Under the pieces are notes generated by a model. It searched no databases and was not told the origin of the DNA. It saw nothing but the letters and a program-made list of their open reading frames with translations. From positions 194,501 through 258,500 of the forward strand of contig CAUYUJ010014753.1 in NCBI GenBank assembly GCA_963575745.1: 64,000 nucleotides of DNA, given 5' to 3'. Numbering within the stretch: position 1 is the stretch's first letter; each line of letters starts with the position of its first letter. Shown here piece after piece: positions 22,000 to 30,313 of the stretch. The position numbers were made by a program, and so were the translations under genes. The DNA comes from Prorocentrum cordatum (lineage: Eukaryota > Sar > Dinophyceae > Prorocentrales > Prorocentraceae).

Positions 22000-22225
22000 C
22001 AACAATAATTATTCTTTAGAATAAATAATGTTCAACAACAGCAACAACAACAACAACAACCACAGCCACAACCACAACCACAACAGCAACAGCAACAGCA
22101 ACGGCAACAACAATAACAACAGCAGCAACAACAACAATAGCAGCAGCAACCACAACAGCAGCAACAGCAACAACAACAACAACAGCAGCAACCGCAGCAG
22201 CAACAGCAACATCAGTAGCAACGAC
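22000..22225 (+). repeat. (CAA/CAG)n microsatellite with upstream module
   Basis: The module CAACAATAATTATTCTTTAG (22000-22019) and GTTCAACAAC precede about 185 bp of CAA, CAG and CCA repeats. A similar module precedes the CAA array at 14362. Confidence 0.85.
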
Positions 22226-22600
22226 GACATCGACAACGACATCGACCAAGACGAGTCAAACGGAACAGGCTCTTCCACGCGCCGACAGGGTCTGCGGATC
22301 AGGGTGTGTGGTTGGGCCAGTTTTCGTTTGCGCGTCCCCGGAGATTGGCGTCGTTGTGCGAGGCCTCAGGGTGTCCCCACGGGCTCCCTTCTTCGAGGAC
22401 GTGGCGCTCCCTCGAGGCAGTGGCGGCCCTCTCGTGGTGATAACCCCCCCCGTGGCAGTGCCCTCCGGGAGTGCGCGAGGGCGGCGGGGCTTCTGAGGAG
22501 CCGCCCGCTGAGGAGCCCTCCGCGGCTTCGGAGCAGGCTCCTCGGAGCCCTGGAGGCCCTCCGAGCCTCCTGAGGAGGCCCTCCCTTTCGTCACCACCCG
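22226..22600. other. No recognisable gene
   Basis: Open frames on both strands without identifiable motif. Confidence 0.4.
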
Positions 22601-22748
22601 CCAAACCACCCCAACCCAACCCGAAGGCCCCAATTTGCCCTCCATTTCCAGTTGGGGGGGGGTCGGGGAACGTCGAGAAAACACACATGAAGCCCGTACC
22701 CCCCCCAACCCGAAATTCGGGTCTTCGGGTTGGGTTGGGGTGGTTTGG
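22601..22748. mobile_element. 148-bp terminal-inverted-repeat element
   Basis: The left end CCAAACCACCCCAACCCAAC matches the reverse complement of the right end GTTGGGTTGGGGTGGTTTGG exactly, and the match continues about six bases further inward. The interior has G and C runs and no ORF. This is MITE- or fold-back-like; only one copy was seen here. Confidence 0.75.
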
Positions 22749-22934
22749 TAGGTAGTCATTGGCGTCGTGGAAAAATCAGGGCGGGAGGTTTTTGCCTATT
22801 TTCGGCCCTGGGGGGCCCTCGCCGGGCCTCGGGACCGTCAAGAAGCGACTCGGGACGAAAAACCGGTCCTAGGGACAGGGTCGGGACTTTCGAGGGTTCC
22901 GTCTTGAAAAAATCAGGACGTCGCATGCTTGTGA

Positions 22935-23152
22935 TTACACCAGAGAAAAGCCACAATCAGTGGATGGTTTGGAGATCGACGGGGAACCCGGGAACCCGGA
23001 ACCCACCGAAATCGACCCGGAACCAATAACCAGAGCCCGGAACCGGGAACCCGAGAACCCAGCCGGCCACCAAAATCGGCGGGATGTCTTCGCCAAATCT
23101 GACCGTTTCCACTATAGGACCCCTTCCGTGCAAGCACTGATGGGGGAATACG
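22935..23152 (+). mobile_element. Single arm of long-inverted-repeat element LIR
   Basis: Starts TTACACCAGAGAAAAG, continues GTGGATGGTTT, GAGATCGAC and GGGAACCCGGG repeats, then ACCCACCGAAATCG, CCAAAATCGGCGGG and AGGACCCCTTCCGTGCAAG. It is collinear with both arms of the 43212-44223 element. No opposite arm follows; a MITE-1 copy begins two bases later, so it may be truncated or interrupted. Confidence 0.75.
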
Positions 23153-23154
23153 TG

Positions 23155-23334
23155 CTCCAGATTTCGTAATAAAAGGGAGGGGGGTCTCATTTCGGGGGGG
23201 GTCTCTTCCAGGCTATCTTGGAGGGCCTGGGGGGGTCTGGGGACGATGTTTTGGAGGGTTCCCCCACGGGGGAGGTCTGAAACGGCTTGTCTTGGAGGGT
23301 CCAGACCCCCTCCCTTCTATTACGAAATCTGGAG
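23155..23334 (-). mobile_element. MITE-1, copy 1 (180 bp)
   Basis: Bounded by ~30-bp terminal inverted repeats beginning CTCCAGATTTCGTAATAAAA. It is homologous end-to-end with 25646-25826 and 55049-55228 but inverted relative to them. The right flank is TA and the left flank is TG, so the presumed TA target duplication is degraded here. No ORF. Confidence 0.9.
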
Positions 23335-23483
23335 TACTCAAGGACCTCCTTCGTCGGCAGGTCGTGCGCTCACTCGAACGCTCGGTGGCGAACGCACTGG
23401 GAGTGGGATGGGATCGTTCATGTTTCGACACCGTCAAGCAGCAAGCCGACATCAAGAAAAACACCCCTCCCTTCCCTTCTATT

Positions 23484-23515
23484 ACGACCCCCTCCCTTTT
23501 ATTACGACATCTGGA
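23484..23515 (-). mobile_element. MITE-1 terminal fragment
   Basis: CCCTCCCTTTTATTACGACA then TCTGGAG matches one MITE-1 terminus. A second partial tip (CTTCTATTACGAC) precedes it. It is a leftover end of a deleted copy. Confidence 0.7.
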
Positions 23516-23933
23516 GTATGAGGCCCCACCGGGTCTCGTTCCAGGCGACGGTGCAGACGATGTCAAGCTCCGCGGCGGGCCCCCCCGCCGGCCCCGCGAG
23601 GTGCCCCGGAGAGGGGGACCGCGGGGATGCTAGGGGCGCTCCAGGGAGGGCCTCGCCTGCGAGGGCCGAAGGCGTTGGCATTCTCTCCCCTCCTCTCCTC
23701 CACCCTCCCCCCTCTCCCCTCCCCCTCCCCTCCTCCCTCCTCCCACCTCCCCTCCTCCCTCCTCCTCCTCCTCCTCCTCCTCCTCCTCCTCCTCCTCCTC
23801 CTCATCCTCCTCCTCCTCCTCCTCCTCTTCGAGGACCGAAGGAGGTGGCATCTCCACCGAGGCCGGCAGGCGCCAAACGGGGGCGCGTCCGCCGGCGGAA
23901 GCTCGGCGGACGGCGGCCAGCAAAAATCAGGAG
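23516..23933. repeat. Unassigned sequence with C/T-rich (CTC)n at 23690-23832
   Basis: The clean CTC block lies at about 23758-23828. Frames encoding poly-Ser, poly-Leu or poly-Pro are artefacts. Confidence 0.8.
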
Positions 23934-24084
23934 GGGAAAAAACACAGGCACAATGAATCGTCGATTCCCTCGAAAATGTTGGAAAATATGGGAAGTGGGG
24001 GGGAGACAAAAAGCCCAGAAAAGATGGGAAAGATGGGGAATCCTTGTATTTGTGTCTATCTATTTGTGTGTCCCAGGGCCCCTT
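23934..24084 (+). mobile_element. SIE-1, copy 2
   Basis: Reads AAAAAACACAGGCACAATGA, ATCGTCGATTCCC, TTGGAAAATATGGG, then GTATTTGTGTCTATCTATTT and GTGTGTCCCAGGGCCCC. It is collinear with 10513-10665 (reverse) and 53812-53923. Confidence 0.8.
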
Positions 24085-24254
24085 CAAGAGAGATGGCAAC
24101 CGTTGTGAAGTTCTGGGTGTCCGGAACATGCCGCGAGCTCCACAGTTGCGGGGTCTGTCTTTTCTCAGCACCGCGGTGCACCTCCGCGGCCGGCACCCGA
24201 GGAGTGGATCAAGTACGAGGTGGGCCAGAAGATCGTGGTTTCCGAGAAGTTCAA

Positions 24255-24410
24255 GGAGGGGAGGACGACGACGAGGAGGGAGGAGGCTGGGGAGAGTGAG
24301 CAGGAAGAGGAGGAGGAGGGAGGACGAGGAGAGTGGAGGAGGAGGAGGAGGAGGAGGACGACGAGGAGGTGGAGGAAGAGGAGGAGGAGGAGAAGGAGAA
24401 GGAAGAGGAC
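24255..24410. repeat. (GGA)n-rich microsatellite
   Basis: GGA/GAG/GAC repeats, interrupted; no gene. Confidence 0.9.
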
Positions 24411-24519
24411 TGGTGTAAACCCAAGATGCGCTGACGACGTTGCAATACACCCTCCCTCCACGGTCCCTCCTCGTATCACCCTACAAAGATATGTTTTACA
24501 TTGCGGGAAGATGCCCCTT

Positions 24520-25100
24520 AAGACAATCGTCAGAGAAGCGTCAATCGTGCCAAAACACCATTCCTGGGAAGTCAACGCCGCGGATCAACGCGACTGCTGC
24601 GCCCTGAAAATTCTAAATCGTGCCAGCACACCATTCTTGGGACGTCAACACCGCGAATCAACGTGAGTCCGGACAAGCCGAAATCGTGCCAGACCACCTT
24701 TCCTGGGACTTCAACCATACGAACTTTTGAGACTCACGCAAATTTGTAAGACGAATGTGCGCAGTGCTGAGGCGAGAACCACCACATGTTGCAAGCCAGC
24801 TGCCCTCCATCCTTGAAACTGTTACAGAAGTTTCAAGTGGATGCGCGTGGCGCGAAGGCGAGAGCCACATTGTGCAAACCAATTGCCCTCCGTCTTTGAA
24901 ATTGCTTCAAACCTTTCAAGCGAATCTGCGCGGCGCTGAGGCTAGCACCAAAGTTTGAAAACCAGCTGCCCTCCATAATTATTTGAAACTGCTGTACATC
25001 TGAAAAACGAATGCGCGCGGCTCTAAAGCGTCAGCCACATGTTGAAAACTATTCGCCCTCCATCTTTGAAACCGTTGCAAATGCAAAGCGTCAGGATCAT
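24520..25100 (+). repeat. Two adjacent tandem arrays of ~85 and ~90 bp units
   Basis: 24535-24725 has three copies of AATCGTGCCA…CACCATTCCTGGGA…GTCAAC. 24745-25100 has four copies of GCCCTCCATCTTTGAAA…CGAATGCGCGCGGC…GCCACATGTTG. Units are 80-90% alike by eye. No coding capacity is shared between units. Confidence 0.7.
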
Positions 25101-25645
25101 ACAGGGCGAGGAAGTCTCAGGAGAGACGACCGGCACACCCTACTGGCCTGTCTGGGGGTGCGACGGGGTGGAGTTACGTGTAAGGAAAATCGTTGGAGGA
25201 GGAGGAGGAGGAGGAGGAGGAGTCCTTCCCCCTCCTCGTCCCTCCTCCTCGCTCAAGGAGGGGGACGTGATCGACATCCACGGCGTCAGCAAGGACGGGC
25301 ACTGCAGCGCAGAGTCAGCCAGAGCATTTGCACGCCAGCACTCGACAGAGAGGTCACCTGGCGCTTCCGGGGGGAGGAGTCGGAGCCTTTGGGTCTTGGG
25401 CAGACGTCACGCGATCGAGCGAACTCCAGCCACCGCAAGTGCGTGCGCATAAGAGCGATGGGGCGCCGAGGGAAAAGGACTGGGGGGCCCAAGCTTCTTT
25501 ATGATCCGTCTCCTTCCTCGCCATCTCACGTCCCCCTCTGCCTCGTGCCCTCCCCTCCCTCCCCTCTCTCCCGTCCCTGATCCTCTGTCCCATCTCCTGC
25601 TCCGCCCCTCTCTTGCTCTCCCCATCCCTTCCATCCCATCTCCTA
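25101..25645. other. No gene; short GGA run (25197) and C/T-rich tail
   Basis: Unassigned; 25500-25640 is C/T-biased and borders MITE-1 copy 2. Confidence 0.45.
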
Positions 25646-25826
25646 CTCCAGATTTCGTAATAAAAGGGAGGGGGTCTGGACCCTCCAAGACAAGCCATTT
25701 CAGACCTCCCCCGTGGGAGAACCCTCCAGAACACCGTCCCCAGACCCCCCAGGCCCTCCAAGATAGCCTGGAAGAGACCCCCCCCCCGAAATGAGACCCC
25801 CCTCCCTTTTGTTACGAAATCTGGAG
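25646..25826 (+). mobile_element. MITE-1, copy 2 (181 bp)
   Basis: CTCCAGATTTCGTAATAAAA at the left and its inverse, with one change (GTTACG), at the right. It is flanked by TA on both sides (25644-25645 and 25827-25828), consistent with TA target duplication as in Tc1/mariner-type elements. Non-coding. Confidence 0.92.
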
Positions 25827-26136
25827 TACCCTTCCCCCGTGCGACGACTGCAAGCTTGCCTGCATCGACCCATCGCGCTGCCACACGCCGCACGCTCTGC
25901 GCTTGCGGCGCCGCCCCCCCGCGCGGAGCACGGGAGGCGTCCAGAGGCCCATGCAGGGCCCAGAAATTGCTGTGCCGCTGGGTCAAGAGGGGCGCGGAGA
26001 CGTCGCGAGCCAGGCGCCTCTTGTATGACGATCATTGAGTTCATCTATTTTGCTGTCGCTTTCACTCATTACCCCGTGCGGGGTGGCGGATTCTTCGACT
26101 ATAAACGATAAACAAAAAACAAGCAGTGGCCCCGGA

Positions 26137-26153
26137 GGGGGGGGGGGGGGGGG

Positions 26154-26185
<32 letters not shown>
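26137..26185. repeat. G17 followed by A32 homopolymers
   Basis: A G run then an A run. It could be the poly-A tail of a retroposed sequence ending at 26153; the upstream 200 bp is not identifiable. Confidence 0.9.
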
Positions 26186-26188
<3 letters not shown>

Positions 26189-26302
26189 GTTGCACCGTCG
26201 CGGGCAAAGCAGTAGAAAAGTCGTTTGCAGAAGAGGCAGGCACAAAGAGAGCTGAGGGCAGGGAGGAGCCTGGGAAGGGGGTTGGAGGGAGCATCGAGGA
26301 TT

Positions 26303-26479
26303 CGGTCGGACGAAGCGAGGGGGATGGAGAAGGGGGGGGAGAACGAAATCCGGTGCACGCAGCTGGTTTTGTCTCCGCCGCCAGGCGCGCCCCTCGATGC
26401 AGTGTCGCCTTCGGCGCCGGGAGGCGCCGGGAGAAATCAGCTACGAGTTCTGATTCGGTCCCCTTTCGTCCTGCCCGAG
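26303..26479 (+). mobile_element. Fold-back element FBE, copy 1
   Basis: GGTCGGACGAAGCGAGGGGG and AACGAAATCCGGTGCACGCA on the left are mirrored by AATCAGCTACGAGTTCTGAT and CCCCTTTCGTCCTGCCCGA on the right, with GGCGCCGGGAGGCGCCGG in the middle. It is homologous with 44686-44887. No ORF of its own. Confidence 0.7.
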
Positions 26480-26514
26480 CGGGCAGCAGCTAGGGAGGGA
26501 GAGGGGTGCCGTTG

Positions 26515-26578
26515 CGATGGTGATGGTGGCGATGGTGATGGCAATGATGATGGTGATGGTGATGATGATGGTGATGAC

Positions 26579-26609
<31 letters not shown>

Positions 26610-26806
26610 TTGATGATGCTGATGATGAAGATGAAGATGATGAGGATGAGAAGGAGGATGGTGGTGGTGATGATGATGACGATAAGGATGAGGATGAGGA
26701 TAATAATGAGGGTGATGATGAGGATTAGGATGATGATGGGGATGAGAATGAGGATGATGAGGATGAGGATGACGATGATGACGGTGGTGATGATGATGAT
26801 GATGAT

Positions 26807-26837
<31 letters not shown>

Positions 26838-26865
26838 GCGGCGACGATGACGATGACGTCGTCGT
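26515..26865. repeat. (GAT)n microsatellite
   Basis: About 350 bp of GATGAT with GGT, GAG and GAC variants. It encodes poly-Asp, poly-Met or poly-Ile frames; no gene. Confidence 0.97.
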
Positions 26866-27498
26866 CCTCGTCATCTTTGAGGAAAAGGGCTTCGCCAGCT
26901 CCATCAAGCGCTGGGGGCACCACCGGGGCCCCATGACCCACGGCTCCAAGCACCACCGCCGCGTGGGCTCCCTCGGCGGAGGGACAGGCGCCCGGGGGGC
27001 GACCGAGCGAAAGTGCCTCCTCCTCCTCCAGGCTCCTCCTCCTTCCTCTCCTCTTGTGTCCCTCTCTCCTCCTTCCTCTCCTGCTTCCTCTCCTCTAGGC
27101 TCCTCCTTCTTCCTCTCTTCTTCTGTCCCTCTCTCCCTTCGTTTTTATTGTGGGCCACGCTCTGAGCGACGGAGGTCGCAGCGTTTGAGCGCTCTCGGCA
27201 GAAGGAACTCGGACCACCTGCGATCAGGTCAGTTCAGCAACATCAGAACCTCCATGCAGACGAAGCGGCGCAGGAGGTGCGAATAAAAGCAGATAAGTGG
27301 AGGCGCCCGCTGGGGCGAGATAGTTAGTTCTGCGGTGATGAGAAGGGAGTGCACGGTGGCACCAAATCCCCGCCCCCCCGCTCCGTCCAATAACCCGACC
27401 CTTCCCAAGAGCATTGTGATTGTGGCCCTCGCCGAGGGCTTACCCGCCAGTCGTTGAAAGTAGGCAGTTCTGCATGCCCAGATCCCAATTTATTTCAA
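26866..27498. other. No gene; C/T-rich 27015-27140
   Basis: Contains CTCCTCC and CTCTCC-rich sequence and otherwise unassigned DNA. Confidence 0.45.
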
Positions 27499-27627
27499 GC
27501 GCCTTCCTACTTCAAGGATCGATATGCTTACGATCTGTTTTGTCATTCTCTGGGAGGGCCTTAACACAAACTGCGGGGTCCGCCTTCCTACTTCACGTGT
27601 TCCTGTATACCTCTTCCGACCGACGTG
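27499..27627 (+). repeat. Dispersed element DE-2, copy 1
   Basis: Shares GCGCCTTCCTACTTCAAGGA, then CGCCTTCCTACTTCACG about 80 bp on, and a TCTTCCGACCGACG end with 49457-49582. Each copy contains the CGCCTTCCTxCTTCA phrase twice. No RNA polymerase III boxes were convincing. Confidence 0.6.
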
Positions 27628-28403
27628 TACAGTGCAGAAGGCCTGTACTATGATGCCTTGAGCTCGATCATTCCTCCTGCTCCTCCTCCTCTTCATTCTC
27701 TTTTCCTGTTCGGGGATCGATGCGCTTCACCACCAGAGAGATCGAAACGGTGGCAATCAAACATCGCGCAGGATCAAACACAGTCCAGGGGAAGCAGGGC
27801 ACATTTCTTTCCGATAGATCCGGTCCATTCCTTCGGTTTTGCCCAGCTAAATCCGATTCGATGCAGATTTCAAGTCGATCTGATGCGGTACGATGCCTGC
27901 ACAGCCTTGCTGTGAATCCTGGCGCGACCAGTTCGAGCCGATTGCGACTCCGCGTCAATGCAGCCAAGTCCAGTGCATGCTCCAATCCGACCCCATGTAA
28001 TCATTCGATGGTGGCCATTATTGGGATGGGGTCGGAATGTGGTTGGACCCCGTACTAAAAAGTTTTCACGTCGGAGGTTTGCGTTCCATAGATTCCATCG
28101 GGCCCAGTACGTATTGAAAAATCACCATTTCGGTAATGCTCCGACTCCACCCCTCGTCCTCCTTCGCCTCACCATCCACTCGGGGAAGAGTGGCGGAGAC
28201 ATCGACTACAGCTAGCCGGCTCATGTCAAATTGGGGTAAGAACGGTTTGCACAGCTTAGGTTTCATTTGTTTTGAGATCGGAAAGGTATAGTCGATGTCT
28301 CGGCAGCTCCAGATTACAAGTTGTTCCCTCGATTGGTTCCCCCTCGATTGGTTCCCCCTTGCGGCTCCCCTCAGGCACCGCTCGCCTTTTCCCGGGCAGG
28401 AAG
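27628..28403. other. No gene; ATCCGATTCGAT-rich patch at 27845-28010
   Basis: The patch is enriched in GATTCGAT, TCGATC and AATCCGAC words, as at 37560-37930 and 45600-45815. The rest is unassigned. Confidence 0.5.
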
Positions 28404-28607
28404 ATGCCTGCTCACCAGGGTGGTTTCCCTTGCAAGACGAGAACCAAGATCTTGAAGATCATCGACAACATCGATGAGGACAACATGCCCGAGACAATGA
28501 TCGTTGTGAAGGGTCTGGGCTTCTGCGTGGGATGGGAAATAGCACTGCGGAGGGTTGGTCAAACAAGCGTCCTGGTTTGCCTATATGCCCGTGAGAAAAT
28601 GTTATAA
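28404..28607 (+). CDS. Possible small ORF or exon, unidentified
   Basis: This 67-codon frame opens with ATG in the context GGAAGATGC. It encodes MPAHQGGFPCKTRTKILK and then IIDNIDEDNMPETMIVV, with balanced composition and G/C-biased third positions unlike the surrounding repeats. It might be a single exon ending before the stop at 28605, because the last ~20 codons look less coding-like. I recognise no family and there is no neighbour evidence. It could be chance. Confidence 0.25.
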   Translation: MPAHQGGFPCKTRTKILKIIDNIDEDNMPETMIVVKGLGFCVGWEIALRRVGQTSVLVCLYAREKML

Positions 28608-28989
28608 GAACCTTCTGGTTTGCGCGACAGGTTCTTAGAACATTCATTATTGGGACCGTCCTGTTTTAATACATCGGGCTAGTATAATAGTATAAGAACA
28701 TTGTTTTTGTTATCAGAACATGTTTACGGGGCTCTAAGAACATGTCGTGGTAGGCCTATCTATAGGGATGCGGGGACGGTCGGTCCTTGCTCAAGCTGGG
28801 TTGGTGGGCAGAACGGTGACTTGGCACAGCCAGCTCGTTGCCTTTCCTCTTTCCTCTTCTCCTTCCTTTCCTTTGTTTACAAGCAACGCATGTGCAACAC
28901 ACACATATGATAATCTAATACAACCTCATGTAAGAACATATCATGTCATATCAATAAATACCGCCACCCCCCGGCCCCGGGTCCCACAC
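28608..28989. other. No gene; AAGAACA-rich patch
   Basis: 28600-28745 repeats AAGAACAT/TTAGAACA phrases at irregular spacing. Nothing else is recognised. Confidence 0.45.
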
Positions 28990-29254
28990 CTCCCCGTGAC
29001 ATCTCGGGAACGCTCCCGGTACCGCTCCCCGGGCCTTTCCCGGGAGCCTCCACAGCGCTCCAGGAGGGCCCAAGACGCTTCCCAGGAGCCCCCAGAATGC
29101 GAAAGGATGGCCCAAGACGCTCCCAAGCAGCCCAAGTCAGGTTCCGGCGGCTCTCGAGGCTCCAGGGTGGCCTCCAAGAGACCCCAAGAAAGGTCCGAGA
29201 GGCGTCCTGGGACGGCCCGAAGAGGCCAAAATCGTGGGCGTTCTTTGTTTTTGT
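28990..29254 (-). repeat. GGCCTCTTGG-type dispersed repeat (reverse), split by LINE-A
   Basis: Carries CCCAAGACGCTCCCAAG and CCTCCAAGAGACCCC phrases followed by AAAATCGTGGGCG and TTTTTGTTCAATGTTTTTG. The continuation TTTTCTCGCGCTTTCGAGC lies at 34470, on the far side of LINE-A. Related uninterrupted segments are at 34800-34880 and 47420-47510. Confidence 0.7.
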
Positions 29255-29391
29255 TCAATGTTTTTGTCTAGCGTCTAGCGTCAAGCGTCACATATCGATA
29301 CTGCACTTCCCAGCAGATGCTCTTTCGAGTGATTACGCACTTGATTGTTGACAGTTGACTTCTCTTCTCTTGCGTGCTCGATTTCGGAGGA

Positions 29392-30219
29392 ATGATCCGC
29401 AAGGAGGCACCTTCAGTGGGTCAATCGCCGGAGGGCAAGCACAAGAAGGGCAACGACCCCGACCTTTCCAAGATGTCGGACAGGGAGATCCTCGTCGATC
29501 TCTACAAGATGATGCACCAGCACTCGACTGACATCAACGATATCCGCGACACCGCAAATCTAGCATCCACCACGGCGACTTTAGCAATGGAAGCAGTAAC
29601 GAAGCTACAGGGGCAAGTTGCCGACATCAACAAAACGTTCACCAAAAACAAGGAGGACACGAACGAGCTACGGAACACCATCACGAAGAAAGCTTCCACC
29701 ATGATCTACAAGGGTAGCGACTGGGACTTACAGGTAATCTTCGGTGGACTGGAGTCGGAGATCCCAGAGAAGGACATCATCCAGCAGATGACCGACATTC
29801 TCAACGAAATCAGCGTCATAGACAATATCGACAGCACATTCACCTTCAGCGATCCGGGCAACATGGGCATAGCACAGTTCAAGACGCATGCCGGGAAAGT
29901 AGGGTTCCTGAAAAAGTGGCGCGGCAAGGAGGCCGAGTGGAAGAATGGAGACAAGTTATAGTGCAAAAGCAATGACCCAATCGAAAAACGCCTCGTGGAC
30001 GAAACACTCGGGCAGGTGAAGCACCAGCTTATGAATACGGGCCGTGCACAGCAGTCTATCCGCATATTTTGGGATAGAGGTACAATCAAGTATAAAGGCA
30101 AGCTGATTGCAGATATCACCGAAGACGGCCAGCTGACCACATACGGGGAGGGAGACAACGTCAAAGAAGGCGTCCAAGCATTTATGGCGAAGTGGAAAGC
30201 GGCGCGAGATCTACAATGA
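29392..30219 (+). pseudogene. LINE-A ORF1 (coiled coil plus RRM-like RNA-binding protein)
   Basis: The first ATG is at 29392. A single frame runs to a TGA at 30217, broken once by TAG at 29959, which sits where LINE-F suggests a coding residue and needs only TGG-to-TAG. Residues 1-25 contain the VGQSP-Lys-rich segment shared with LINE-F ORF1. Residues ~35-100 are a coiled coil (DINDIRDTANLASTTATLAM, DINKTFTKNKEDTNELRN). Residues ~110-190 resemble an RRM (LQVIFGGLESEIPEKDIIQQ, then an AQFKTHAGKVGFLKKW strand). The product would coat LINE RNA. After 30205 the +1 frame keeps coding character, suggesting a frameshift near the end. Confidence 0.75.
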
Positions 30220-30313
30220 TGGCAGTTTCCAACAGTTTCACCATGTAGTCAATTCTCTCACGGAGCCACAAAGTACTCCAAGGGAGCTGCTGGCGACCGG
30301 CATCATCGGCGAC

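Noticed and set aside
26517-26936. 139-codon Met/Asp-rich ORF and its antisense poly-Ile ORF
   Set aside because: Products of the GAT microsatellite.
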